This document shows, in pieces, positions 37,652 through 50,600 of a stretch of DNA of 64,000 bases (its first letter is position 1; every line of letters starts with the position of its first letter). The translations under genes were made by a program, and so were the position numbers. A model generated the notes under the pieces. The model was given only the letters and a program-made list of their open reading frames with translations, was not told where the DNA came from and ran no database searches. Source of the DNA: Hydractinia symbiolongicarpus (taxonomy: Eukaryota > Cnidaria > Hydrozoa > Anthoathecata > Hydractiniidae); contig NC_079881.1 in assembly GCF_029227915.1 (NCBI RefSeq), forward strand, positions 16,281,501-16,345,500, written 5' to 3'.

Positions 37652-40600
37652 ATGACGTCTGTAAGTATATTCCTTAGACTTCATACCTAAGATGTACATA
37701 TTCCTTTTGATGGGAAATTTGGGCAATGTCCTGTCAACACTGATTTTTATGTCATCCAGCAGGAAGGGGTTAGCTAAATATGATTAGCTTAAATTAAATA
37801 GAAAACAGTAATTTTTGAAGAGTATATTGTACTCTTCAAAAATCAAATACTAAAATTACCTTGCTGCTGGCTGCGCAGCTATATTCAAAATTGCATTCTT
37901 TGATATTAAACCTTACCATATTCCATATATACTCTGCACACGCGCAATAAATTTCGAAGCCCTTGACCTAAACTTGCCCTGGCTGCTTGCTTGACTACAG
38001 GTTCATAAAACCAACGTCAAAGCATTGGTTAGGGTTTGTAGCCACGAAGCTATGCAGCTGCGCAGCTATCATGTAGCAATAAAACCACGCAGTCACTCAA
38101 TAATTATTAACAGAAAAAAACAGTGTTGATTCTAAAGTTGTCCAGTAAGATTATTTAAAACCAAAATACACTAAACATCAAAAATAGGGTTAAAGTCTAA
38201 TCTTTAAAATCTGATTTGAAAATTTTATACAACTATCACGCAACATTCGGTAACCACCAGACCTGTGAATCTTGCATTTTACCATCACTACCATGTAGTG
38301 GTGGGATATATTGATATGGTAAGCGCCATGCTATACTATTGCTTTTTATAAAAACCACCGGATTATGGACCAAAATGTAAACAATAAAGTCAGGTCAACC
38401 TACTCGGAAAGAGACAGATTGATGCTGCCATAAAAAATCTTAATATTTCTGTAACCGTTTATCCAAGCATCCTATACATTTTCTTGAATGGTTTTTTGAG
38501 GTAGTTTTTCCTTAATTTCTTAAATTTTAGTTTTACCAAGCTATACATATGGTAAAATACATAGAAAAATGCTATATGGTACAACATAATTTTATTTCTA
38601 ACTCATGACATTACCTTGAAAATGTCAAACTGCCAAACATTGCAGTGAGACTGTATAATTGGTTTGTTCATAATTACATTTTCATTGCATTTATATTTAC
38701 AATGACTCAAACATTTATTATTAATTTAATAAACAAAGTAAACAAAGAGCCAAAAATTGTTTTTTGTTTTTAAATAATATATATAAAATTATGAGAATGT
38801 TAGAAAAAAAGAAAGAAAAGAAAATAAGAATCAAATAGCAGACTATGAACAGAAAAATAGCAAAAATGGGAATTAGAAAAAATTTGAGTTTAGGATTCAA
38901 ACTTCACAACATTAAAAATCAGAGAAACAATAGCGAGACACCCTGTAACGTATAGGATCAAGCTAAGGTAAGTTGCCAAAATCGAATTTGAAAAATAGGA
39001 TTCTAAATTCACAAAGCCTTGTAGCTACAGGGTATCTCAGCAAAAAATTAATCAAGCTAAGGTAATAGACCTAGAACTCACTTTGTTTCAAAAACTTTTT
39101 AAAATTTATTATACTCTTTTCTTCCCTGATATTAGAGGGGAGACTATTAAAAACTAAAGCTCCTTGATAATACGTAAGCTTCCGACCAGCTTCCGTCTTG
39201 ATGATAGGTAAGACTAATTTAGATCTATTTCCTGTTAATCGAATGGCTAACCAATTTGTAATTGCTAGAACTTGATCGTTTAAAACGGCGATGATGATAA
39301 TCTCGCGTATTCATTAAGTTTCTGATTTCTCTGGTTACCAGGGGTTGGATTTTCCACGTACAGTTTTTTCTTTAAGTAGCGCATGTTTATTGATTGCGGT
39401 TGATAAGTAGTATTTGAATAAGTTCCATGCTTGGTTTAAGTTGGTGACAGTTAAACAATTCTCCCATGGCACGTTGCGAATTTCATTCTTTAGATCTTCT
39501 TTGTTTATTTTGAGTAATCACGTGCTTTGATGTTCTTTTGAGGATATCGTTTACAGTTTGCTTTTCGGCTGATTCCGATTAGGCAGTGATCGCTAAGAGA
39601 GTTAGTGTACACTAAAGAGTCGTATATTTTTGATTTATCGGTTGTAAAAATTAAATCAATTAGTGTTCTACTTTCTTTTGAAATGCGTGTAGACGATTTA
39701 ATGACCTGACTGTAGTTATACAGTTTAACCAGATCTTTTATGTTAGAGTGTACTCTTGGGAGATTGTAATCACAATTGAAATCACCACATATAATTGTTT
39801 CTTTATTTTTGACTGATATTGTATCCAACATATTATCAAACTTTGAGATGAAGTTTTTATCAAGAAACTTTGAGGAATCCGGGGGGCGATAAGTTGAGCA
39901 GAGTAACAAAGATTTTGATTTCGGAATAAATAATTCTATCCACAAAAACTCAATTCCATCGATCTCTAAATCACACCTTCTGTGATATTGTAAATCTTCT
40001 TGAATATAAAAAGAAACACCACCATCACGACCATTCTCGCGATCCTTTCTCTCAAGTATATACCCCGGGACAAATAGCTCCGAATTCAATACAGTGTCGT
40101 TTGTGTGTGTCTCAGAGAAACTAACGATATGAAAACAGTTTTTCGCGTCGGATAAGAAAGATTTTATAATATCCAACTTTCCGCAGATCCCATTTATGTT
40201 TTCATGCCTCTCTTTGCAATGAAGTCTGACATAACAGGATCAAAGGTATACGGAATTTTTGGTTCATCTGGTGGGATACATTCGCTGCAGTAAAATTTCT
40301 CTATGTTTTCATCTATTCTGTCTGTAAGGCATTTAAGATGGAAAATATTTCCACAGGAGCAGCATTTATCAGAGGTTTGATTTCTTCTAATACTTTCACC
40401 ACAACCATAACAAGAAATACCATAATTAGAAACCATAAACAAAACAGCAAGTAGCATTATCGAACGCACGTCTGCCCGTGCTGCCATCTTTTGAGAAATA
40501 GTGTCAGACACTCAAATTAAGACCTTTGTTGACAGTTATTTACATTTTTTCAGGTATCTAACTCTGAGAATTTGTCACCACAAGTATTACGTGAGGTGGC

Positions 40601-43453
40601 AAAGCAATTACATGTGTTGCAAACAGAGGCTCCAGAAGGAATTAAAATCTTTGTAAATGAAGGAGATATGACAGATATACAAGCATCAATAGAGGGTCCT
40701 GGTAAGCTTATACATTTTTTAGGGAAATACAAAGGGATGTTGAAATTGAACTTTTGCAAGTTTTTTTTAATTTAATCTCTAATTTATGCAAAATAACTAA
40801 ATGCTTAAATCTTTAAACGTGAATGTCTTTAAAAAAAGAAAAGTACTTTTTCCGAAATTTAAAGAGCTGTTAAACACCTCTAACCTCTACATCATTTATT
40901 ACCCTAGATAAATTTGCCTGACAAAAACATGAAACCCTAGAAATGTAACCCATTAAAATGTTTAATGCTTAATGTAACAGATTATTTTTAATAAATAGTT
41001 TGTTTTTTAACTTCAAATTTTAGCCGGCACACCTTATGAGGGAGGCCTATTTAAAATGAAATTGGTTTTGGGAAAAGACTATCCACAATCACCACCCAGA
41101 GGTAATTGTATGTTAATGACCTAGCAATGGCAAAATGTCAAAATTCTTACCAGAATTGTGTGACACATTAGTTGCAATTCAGATGACAACAAAGACAACT
41201 TCCTGTTATTGTTGTTATAAATGAATGTATGTATAAAGGTTTTATTTTGTAGGTTTCTTTTTAACAAAAATCTTTCATCCAAATGTGTCAGCAAAAGGAG
41301 AAATTTGTGTTAACACACTAAAAAAAGATTGGAAGGCTAATCTTGGTTTAAAGCACATTCTCATAGTAAGTCTGTTTGTCTTAACTTCAAAATCCATATT
41401 TCAACCTTTGATGTTTTGGAGACGTTATATAAATTCTTTATATCTCAAATATCAAGTACATACAGTGGACTCTCTGTAATTCTACTCCATATAATCAGAA
41501 CACCCCTTCTTTAATGAAACAACTTTTCTTGCACAGTGAAATTTCCTTAACAAAGTCTTGTACTTTAATCACCAAATGTTTTGGTACAAAATGTTTTCAC
41601 ACAACACTTCAGTCAAGATTTTCAGACAAAATTGAGAAATTAAAAAAAGGAACACAAAGCAATGGGAAAATTACAAAGAAAAATGTAAATACAGACATAA
41701 CAAATGCAAACAAACAAACGTTGATGTTAAAGGTCATATTTTTTTGCTCAACTACGAACAAGAAAAAAACTAAAACCAGAACAAATATTTCTAATGAATT
41801 TCGTTTGACTTTTGAAATAAACATAACAATTACCATAAGGGAAGCAATTTTTGTGAGAACTCATTTTCAGGAAATTGGCAAGTCCTAACATTTCACAAAA
41901 GGGTTTAAGATATAAAATAAAAACTGTTGAAATTAAATTTTATATATAAATTTTATATAGTTTGAGGTAAATAAGAAGGGAAAAAATTAGTGTAAATCAT
42001 TTTTTAAAAAGGAAAAAATTTTAGCTGAAATTAGTTTTACAAATAGCATGTTTCCCAATGATTTGTGTGTAAAGTAATTTTCACAAAATTGACCACAACC
42101 CACATTTTTATTATTACAAGTGGAATGACAAAACAAAAAACAATTATTCATAAAATTTTAGCATGAAAAACAAATAAATTTTTGGTGGAAAGTTGTTGCG
42201 TTAAAACTTTCCATATAAATTGAACTATTTTTCATCTCATGAAGCATCTCTTCTCTTTATTTTAAAGCAAATCGAATGTCCATTTTGTCAAATAGAATGT
42301 GATATTAAGAGAATGTCCATTTTGTCAAATAGGATGTGATATTAAGAGAATGTCCATTTTGTCAAATAGGATGTGTGTCAAATAAGATGTGATATTAAGA
42401 GAATGTCCATTTTATCAAATAGGATGTGATATTAAGAGAATGTCCATTTTATCAAATAGGATGTGATATTAAGAGAATGTCCATTTTGTCAAATAGGATG
42501 TGATATTAAGAGAATGTCCATTTTATCAAATAGGATGTGATATTAAGAGAATGTCCATTTTGTCAAATAGGATGTGATATTAAGAGAATGTCCATTTTGT
42601 CAAATAGGATGTGATATTAAGAGAATGTCCATTTTATCAAATAGGATGTGATATTAAGAGAATGTCCATTTTGTCAAATAGGATGTGATATTAAGAGAAT
42701 GTCCATTTTGTCAAATAGGATGTGATATTAAGAGAATGTCCATTTTATCAAATAGGATGTGATATTAAGAGAATGTCCATTTTGTCAAATAGGATGTGAT
42801 ATTAAGAGAATGTCCATTTTGTCAAATAGGACGTGATATTAAGAGAATGTCCATTTTGTCAAATAGGACGTGATATTAAGAGAATGTCCATTTTGTCAAA
42901 TAGGATGTGGAATGTCCATATTGGATCAGATTTTATTATTTTAGTTCTGATTTCTTTACAGAAAATGATTAAGATGACTAATTTGTTGCAAATAGTCCAA
43001 TTCGAATTTTCTATAATTCGAATTAATTTTTCCTTTATTCCACTCTATGCACTATTTGAAAAGATTCTCGTCTCTGTAACAATTAATATAGGTAAACAGC
43101 TACTTGGTACCGTAAACATTTTTGACCCTGAACAGTTAAATATATGTATCAAGAGCAATGATTTCTAATGTATATTTCATCGTCTTTTTTAGACCGTAAA
43201 ATGTTTATTGATATATCCAAACCCTGAATCTGCGTTAAATGAAGAAGCAGGGAAATTATTACTCGAACAGTATACGGAATATTCAAAACAAGCGAAATTG
43301 ATGACCGAAGTATATGCACGTCCTCCAAAGTCCAGTCAAGCTGCATGTGAACAGAGCGTTTCTTCTAAATCTTCAGCACTAAGTAAAAAACGTGCAGCAG
43401 AGAAACTTGACAAAAAGAAATTAGAAAAGAAACGTGCCCTGAAAAGGCTATAA
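37652..43453 (+). CDS. UBE2S: UBE2S, APC/C ubiquitin-conjugating enzyme E2, complete, 5 coding exons
   Basis: Exons: 37652-37660 (only ATG ACG TCT), 40554-40701, 41024-41101, 41253-41365, 43193-43453. They join in phase to 202 aa (human 222). The UBC fold runs from [15 protein letters not shown] to the [15 protein letters not shown] helix. HPN is at residues 87-89 and the catalytic Cys at 97 (GEICVNTL, 41306-41308). A Lys-rich tail ends KKRALKRL; in human UBE2S the equivalent Leu-Arg-type end docks on the APC/C, and the enzyme extends Lys11-linked chains on mitotic substrates. Intron 1 (2.9 kb) carries a CR1-like retrotransposon relic on the opposite strand; intron 4 carries a 37 bp satellite. 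The three-codon first exon would be missed by most gene finders, but the joined MTSVSNSENL agrees with MNSNVENL of human. Confidence 0.94.
37811..37843. repeat. 14 bp perfect inverted repeat in UBE2S intron 1
   Basis: Arms ATTTTTGAAGAGTA (37811-37824) and its complement (37830-37843) flank a 5 base loop. Confidence 0.8.
38930..40511 (-). mobile_element. CR1/Jockey-like non-LTR retrotransposon with the reverse transcriptase deleted
   Basis: On the minus strand, 40511-40194 encodes a PHD-like finger (pairs CYGC, CCSC, HLKC, CSEC) that ends at a frameshift. 40176-39505 encodes an AP-type endonuclease with SETHTND, STYRPP, GDFNCD and SDHCLIGI in the expected order. The frame then runs through the linker that normally precedes the RT ([23 protein letters not shown]) with stops, and near 39260 it jumps directly to the C-terminal end of the polyprotein ([28 protein letters not shown], about 39250-39080). 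The whole RT domain is therefore absent. The tail contains two similar arms with AAGCTAAGGTAA and complementary ACCCTGTA/TACAGGGT strings (38940-39060). It lies antisense inside UBE2S intron 1. Confidence 0.8.
42274..42918. repeat. 37 bp satellite, about 17 units, with three-unit higher order
   Basis: Units read GAATGTCCATTTTRTCAAAT then AGGATGTGATATTAAGA, with one longer unit near 42360. The R position alternates: from about 42520 the order is A, G, G repeated three times, giving a 111 bp higher-order period. Lies in UBE2S intron 4 with no spacers between units. Confidence 0.95.
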
Positions 43454-43477
43454 TGCTTGGAGAGAGTTAGAATTGTT

Positions 43478-43483
43478 AATAAA
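43478..43483 (+). terminator. Candidate polyadenylation signal of UBE2S
   Basis: AATAAA 25 bases after the stop codon, followed by a GTTGTTGTTGTT run typical of a GU-rich downstream element. Confidence 0.7.
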
Positions 43484-43559
43484 GTTGTTGTTGTTTTTTG
43501 TACAAAAGATTGTGTGAAAATTGCACGTGAATTCAAATGGAATTTTGATTTATAGATCT

Positions 43560-44660
43560 TCATGGATACTTTTTGAAACAATTTAGGTGTGGTTACAGAT
43601 GTTTCGTTTATCGTTACCTTAAAATCTAGAAATTGTTCATCTATGCATTCATGTTTTATGTTATTTAATTGTTTTTTAATGTCAAAATCAATTAATCGCT
43701 TTCTGATTTTTTTTTTCTTTTGTTCTTTTGAACAATTGACATGCCTGTCTAAAGTTTAATATAATCATTGTTCCGTTATTGCTGCTACCATATTCTGTAG
43801 TTGTTTTGGTGGCAGGAATTATGTATAAAACATGTTTCCAATCTCACCTGATTTTTTATGTTGTAATTTATATCAGTGTTTTTTTGTGTTTTTTCTTTTT
43901 TTTAGAGTTCTTGTTTCTGTTGAACACATCAACCAGTTTCGTACAGTATATGACTCATTTTCTTTATTTCAAAATTATTTGTGGTACGAATTTTTCAAAA
44001 AGTATTGCTTGAAATCTTAGCTGTATATATATGGATGTATATATAATTTGTGTTTTCTTTTTATTATTCCACCCAAAGATATTTTCATTAGATGTTCAAT
44101 TGGAAAACTATTCTTAGTTATCGCTGTCATTAAAATTTTGGGTAATTGCCATCTTATCGTGTCTCTAAGATGAGATGGGAGGGGGGTGCTTCCGCGGTTA
44201 GGCGAATCCAATTGGTCAACCCCATGGACATGTCTGACTCTAGGTTTACTCAAGTAGGCGTGAAGGCAAAAAAGTTTATAGTCTGAGGACTATTAGGGAT
44301 ATCTAACCTAAGATTCTGGCAGACAAACAGCCGTTTCTTATTCTCCGTATTTATTCTACAATTGCAAAAGTTACATGGTAATGACGTTATAATCTTCTGA
44401 CGCATTGTTTTATTTTCAAAATGCGTAGAAATGCTTTATTCTTACAGCAATCTTTAGTTCTTCACTCATAGCGTCACCTGTAAAATTTCAAATACTCCTC
44501 ATTTTTTTGATCCAAAAATTCACAACAAACAAATTCAGAAATTTTTTATAATTAATTAATTAGAAATATAGACAATTGTGGTATAAAATTACTTTGTGTA
44601 TTTACAATCCTCGCAAACAAGACTGTACAAAATCAATATAAAAATACAAGGTTGAAAAAT
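43560..44660. other. Gap between two convergent genes, no gene seen
   Basis: Separates the 3' ends of UBE2S and the 226 aa gene. Short open frames at 43779-44253 have no support. Confidence 0.4.
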
Positions 44661-47600
44661 TTAACCCAACAAAGGATCCTTCGAATTGTTTCGTAGATGT
44701 TGCAAGACACGATTTCCAGAAATCAGCCGGTAATCTCTATTATGCGAGTATCCATAAGATGCACCTAAAAGGGTTGAAATAACTTTTATTTAACTGAATA
44801 AAATGTGAAAAATTAATAAATCAAAAACGTAAATAAATTAATAAAAAATAAATGATAATTACCCGTTATTATGTCAATTTTCTCCATTGGTAAATGTTTG
44901 TATAGAAAAGGCGTCTTGAATGAATTCCTTGATTTATCATAAGTCGTACTTCTTGGTACCTTTGAAACAATGAGATAGACAAAATTATGCAAATAAGCAA
45001 AAACTTGAAATTAATACAGTGCTACTTTGTATACTTCTTTGTTATGTAGAACTTTCCATGCATCCAGAATCAAACTTGATGTCAATGCATACCCTTATTT
45101 AAGCCGGCATACTCAATTTTGTTGTTGTAAATGATTGGCTTCAAACGAAGCAAGGAAGCCACACAACATAACAGGTTGGAAAAACCCTACACAAAAGTTA
45201 TTCCTTCGTTTGAAGCCAATCATTTACAACAACAAAATTGAGTATGCCGGCGAAAAATCAATACCAGCACACAGCAGAGATGCTGCAGTGGTTGCGCATA
45301 TTAAGCATAAAAACCTCTACATCACAAAAAAAATTTAGAAAACAGCAACTTCAAATAATAAAAAATAAAATCAACAAAACAAAAAGTCTATGGCTCCCAG
45401 TTCTGGGGACAGCGAATCGAATCCTGCTGACTGCCAGGCAGTATGTTAGTGATGAGTAAAGTTGTTCTTCTTCAACACAACAAACAGTATCTACCATGTC
45501 GTATGATGTTACATTAGATGATAACACACGCTGCATATTCTCCCCAGCCATTTGAGATTTCCACCTGACTCTATCTTCATGCACAGGCATTTTCTAAATA
45601 TGTCAAAAACATTGTTAATATATTAAACTAACAGAAAACATGTTACAAATTTATAATTGTACGCCACGACAAATATGGATAAAGTTGTGATGTGAAAACG
45701 ACTCGAAAGACGAGGGTCGTATTTTTTCTGGCATATGATCTCCCTATTTTGAGTATGATTTTTGACGTTACCAATTCTTTAGCTGTTTTGGCCGATAAAA
45801 ATATTCTTCTTGAACCTTTGATTACCTTAAAAATGTGAATTCGATACAAAAATATCGATAGAACAGCTCTAAAAAAATTATAACTCAGTTCAGTTCTGAA
45901 ATTCAATCTTCGCCAATATTTCAAAAAATAAAATTTTCAAACATCTGTATCAAAAAAACAAAAAAACATTCCTACTCTCTAACATTTTTACAATGTTTTG
46001 AAAATTACTGACAATTTCTGTCAAGGTGGACATCTATGATGGTCTGAAAGTATCATGCAGAAAACAAAAAAAACAAGAATCCCTACGGCTTTAAGATTTC
46101 CGTAATTAGCCTTAAAGATTTTGAAATTTAAAGTAGACCTTGAAAACGGAGAATTATGGGGTAAACAAATCACGAGTATCACGATTCTTAACTATTTTTG
46201 TGACTAACCTGCAATGTTAAAATACACTCAATAAATAAAAAATAAAATTTTTACATAGCTATATGAAGTATTCTAAAATAACAGTTAAAACTTTAACTGG
46301 ATATTTTTAAAAGGGATCAGGAAAATTCTGGAAATTTCAGAATACAAGTCTTGCCATGTAGAAACTTCACGATTCGAATTTGTGAACTTCTGAACGAGCT
46401 CAATTTGAATGATGAAGTAGTTCATTGTTTATTAATAAAGCAATAAATGCATATTAGCATTTCAGTATTTAGGCCTTCAAAATTTACTCTCTTGTTGAAA
46501 ATTTTATGAAAATGGTGATGGTGCATGGTTTGATAACAGCTGATCTGAAAAAGAAAGTACGTTTTAAAAATAAGAAACAAGAATACAATTTAACCATAAA
46601 CTGCATTAAAACCAGGTTGTTTAAATATTGTCTCTTTTTTAACCTCTCTTTGCCTCTTTGATTTAAAAAGGGAATTTAATACAAAGATACAAATCCATGC
46701 GATGTGATGCATAGGTATATTTTGTGAGATTTTTAAAAATCAAGTCATTTCTAAGAAATCTTAGAAAAATATTTTGTGATACTTTGGGTTGATCGCAAGA
46801 AAGATTTTCAAGCAAATGAGGCACAAGGAGAACTGATAATTAGACAGTAACGGAATAGTTAGCCATTTTCAATGGCGCCATAGCTTGATGGTTATAACTC
46901 TGGCGCTTTGCGCGGAAGAGAACGGGGTTCGATTCCCCTTGGCGGCAATTCAATATTATTATGCTACCATAGCCCCAGACTAGGACTCCCTATCTAAGCT
47001 ATGACCTTTCCTGGAAATAATAGGCAGGATTTGTAAGGCTAGCCATATAAAATATACAGACATTCTATTTATCTATGCAGAATAATTATATATACGGTGC
47101 GTACAGTATAATTAGCCGCTTATACAGATATATATCTTATGCGATATATCTTTTTACTTAAATTTTCAGTTTTCTTCGTTATCGATCTCCCCATAACCAT
47201 CTATATTTATATAGATCAACATAAAGTTGTGCTTCAATTAAAACCAAGAAAAAGAACAAGAAACGATTTTACAAAAAAGTATAATTTTACTGTAGCTAAC
47301 AGTACATATGTCGTCTATATTATTAAACAACAAAACTATTCTGATTTCAAGAAAAAGCATGGAAAAGGCGCAGTTAGCTGTAAATAACACAAAAAAGCTT
47401 TTAACAGCTAATTATACTAGACGTAGCATCTAATTATCCTGCATCGACTAACTACATATTGTTACAGGTTAATTATCAGTTCACCGACTGCTCAGTGCAA
47501 GCAACAATAAACTTTTGTCACGTTTCGACAACTTTTCTTCAAAAAATATAAAAAAAATCCTGTGCAAATATATATATATCTTTTTATCTGATAGAAGTAG

Positions 47601-50600
47601 TCCCACAAAGTGTCATTTGGAAGTTATTTTTAGCCCCCCTTTTTCCCATAAGAACAGGAGTTGAGTGTCCAGTTATGGAAGAACTACACAAGACAGGATA
47701 AAGGTTTTTTGTTGCTTGCTCTTTAAGAAAAAAAGGCACTCTAATCAAAGCACTATTTTGTGTAGCTACCTCCATAGCTAGCTAGCAAGTACGTAATTTT
47801 AGCACCAATCAAAAGGAGATCCAAGTCAGCACCAAAAATTGAGATAGCTAGCTAGTCAGCACACCTTTCTCACTTAGCTATATATAAAACAATTCTTACC
47901 TGATAAAATACACGAATTTAAAAAATAGTGCTTAGCTCTCCATCAATAAAGCTACTACGACCAAACCAAAGAGAGCAGCAAGGGGGGGGGGGGCAACACA
48001 AAATGTAAGCACTTTTAGTCATGGCTGCACACGGAATGTTCTGGCCACACGAAGAGTACACTCTCTGTTCAGATTGGTCGTTTAATTGACAGAGATTAAA
48101 ATAAAGTATCTTTATTGGCTTTCGAAAGAATGGAATTTTCCGAGCGTTTAGCCTGGACAAAAACTTAACAGCATCCAGGCTTTGTGCTGTCTCTCTCTAT
48201 CTATCTCCCATCAGGCGATTTAAAAAATTCCGCTCGCATAACGGCGACGGAAATCAACAATTACTTCTGAAAGGAAAGGCCTAAATTAAATGCATACTTT
48301 CAGTTTACGTTGTCTCACATTGTTATATAGAAGCACCGCATGTGTTTCTATATATGATACATGTCTAGTGTCTAAAGTTCTAAACCTTTACTGCAATTTG
48401 AGTTATTTATGAAAATTCTGTAAAGTTTTTGTAATCAATACAATGACTTTTTCTAGTTGCTATTTTAACCTAATTTTTTTACATCGTCAAACACATATGT
48501 TACAGTCAAAAATATATGTTACATAGTTGATAATGCACTTAATGTCATATTACTTATAAGCTTTCACAGTTTTTGTGTAAAAAACGTAATGTTATTATAC
48601 TAGAATTACAACGTACACCAAACAAAATACATTAAAAAATTTCAGATATTAAATTTTCGGACATTATCTTTCACAGACACTATCTCAACAATTTCGGACA
48701 AACTGTGGACAAATTTTTGCTTTAACAAAATTAATTTTATAATGGATAAAAAAAATACCTATCAAGAATCTACCTGTGTCATAACTTTAAAAAATAAGGG
48801 TAAGACTGAACTTTTAAGAGAATAAGCAGGTGATTCCCGAGTGATTTAAGTGAGATTTAATTTAAAAGCGATTTAGTGAGAATTATTTTTAAACAATAGA
48901 GCTATTGTATCAAGATTACCATACAGAACTAATAAAAAATGTAAACACAGCATATGAATTTTTCCTCATTACGATGGAGAAGAGAAAACTTGTACTTTTT
49001 CTTATTGCCATGAAAGCATGCTTAATGAAGAAAAAATCTGCATCACGTAAAAAAAGACTATTACTTCTCAATTTTCAGCACAGACGGGAACGCACTAACA
49101 GTTTTAGCTGACATTTGGTGCTTTTACTCGTCATTACCTTAACAATGCCGCTATTGGATGATGGAATACAATCAGCAATGGTTTAATGAAATTCTAGATG
49201 TTCAACACAATCCTATATTTGAGGATTGTGTTGAACATCTAGATTGAGAGAGTTTCGTGTATCGTCAACCACTTTTGATTACCTTGTAAATTTGCCCCAT
49301 CATTCGCTCAAGAAACACAACACAAACTTTAGAACGGCGATCAAAGTCGAAAAAAGAATAGCAGTAGCTATCTGGAGGTTGTCCACTGGCTCCACCGTTC
49401 TTTTTTCGCCCTAACACAATTCGTTTGGGAGGCAATCTTCTCTAATGCAGCATCACTCTCGTTGCTGCACGATGCTTGTTGAGAATTGGAAGTTTGAGTA
49501 ACATTATTTGGTGTTTTTGACAAGATGTTGTACAAATGCATCTACTCTTGAATTGAAGGTGCTTGTACGCTTGGAAAAGCTTGTGAAAAATATTGCAAGT
49601 ATGCTTGATAAGCATCTTCCATGTTCACAAAATTTTCATCAGCAAGTTAACAAACTACTTTCACAACAACTTTATTTTCGTCATGTTTTAATTTTTCAGG
49701 TGGCTGCATTGTTTTTATTTTTTTAATTCTACTAAAATCGCAATAGGACTTGCCTCGAGGCATGTCTTATTTCAAGATTTAAATTAAATCATTCTCACTT
49801 AAATTAAATAGATTTTATAAATCAAAAGATGAGGTCACATCAAACTGCGCTTTATCACCATAACAACGTTAAAGATTAATCTTAAATCTCGATCACGGAA
49901 TTTAGTGTGACTCCCCCCCCCCCTAATAGAATACAGAATGCTTAGTCTAAATCTGAAAATAGGTTTTCTGCTTTGAGCTTTGTCATTAAGCCAATAATCC
50001 ATTAAGCATAAACAGGTTTTATTACAATAAGATTTATTACAATAAGAGTAACTACATAATTTATTAAAAAAGGAGCAAAAACACTATTAGGTATACTTTA
50101 GATTTTATGGCAATTACAAAGTTTGGACATTAAAAAAAAATCAAACAATTAAATTTTTGGACGCACATTTGTCCGAAAATAAAAACTTCTGAAATTTGTT
50201 GAAGTTAATGTTATCTATATGGCAGCTATTGTACATCTAAAACATACCACAATAAACTTACAGTGATTACTTTAAGCAAACTATTATCCCTAGTTGGAGT
50301 ATCTTTTGCATCCCCAAGTGAGAAATGTGATTTATGCTGAGATGGACATCTTGGAGGCCTGTACGACTTTGGCAGGTTCTTGTTTCCGCTGAATTCCTAA
50401 ATACAAATGTGACATGCTAGCTGCTAAGTATAGTTTAAAACAAGAAAGTAAAAGTCAGTGTAGAATTTATAAACATTTTTAACAAGAGGATTAGGCTTTC
50501 TATACCACATACAAATTTAAGAAGCACCATACACCCATTTTATGTTTGTCTACCTTTAATCATGTAGAGAAAAATAGATGTCACAAAAAGCATAACAAAC

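Noticed and set aside
41514-41888. 124-codon frame in UBE2S intron 4
   Set aside because: Asn/Lys/Thr-rich AT-biased frame inside an intron with no motif.
42274-42918. Array of about 17 short repeats as a possible CRISPR
   Set aside because: Units are directly adjacent with no spacers, and the context is a eukaryotic intron.
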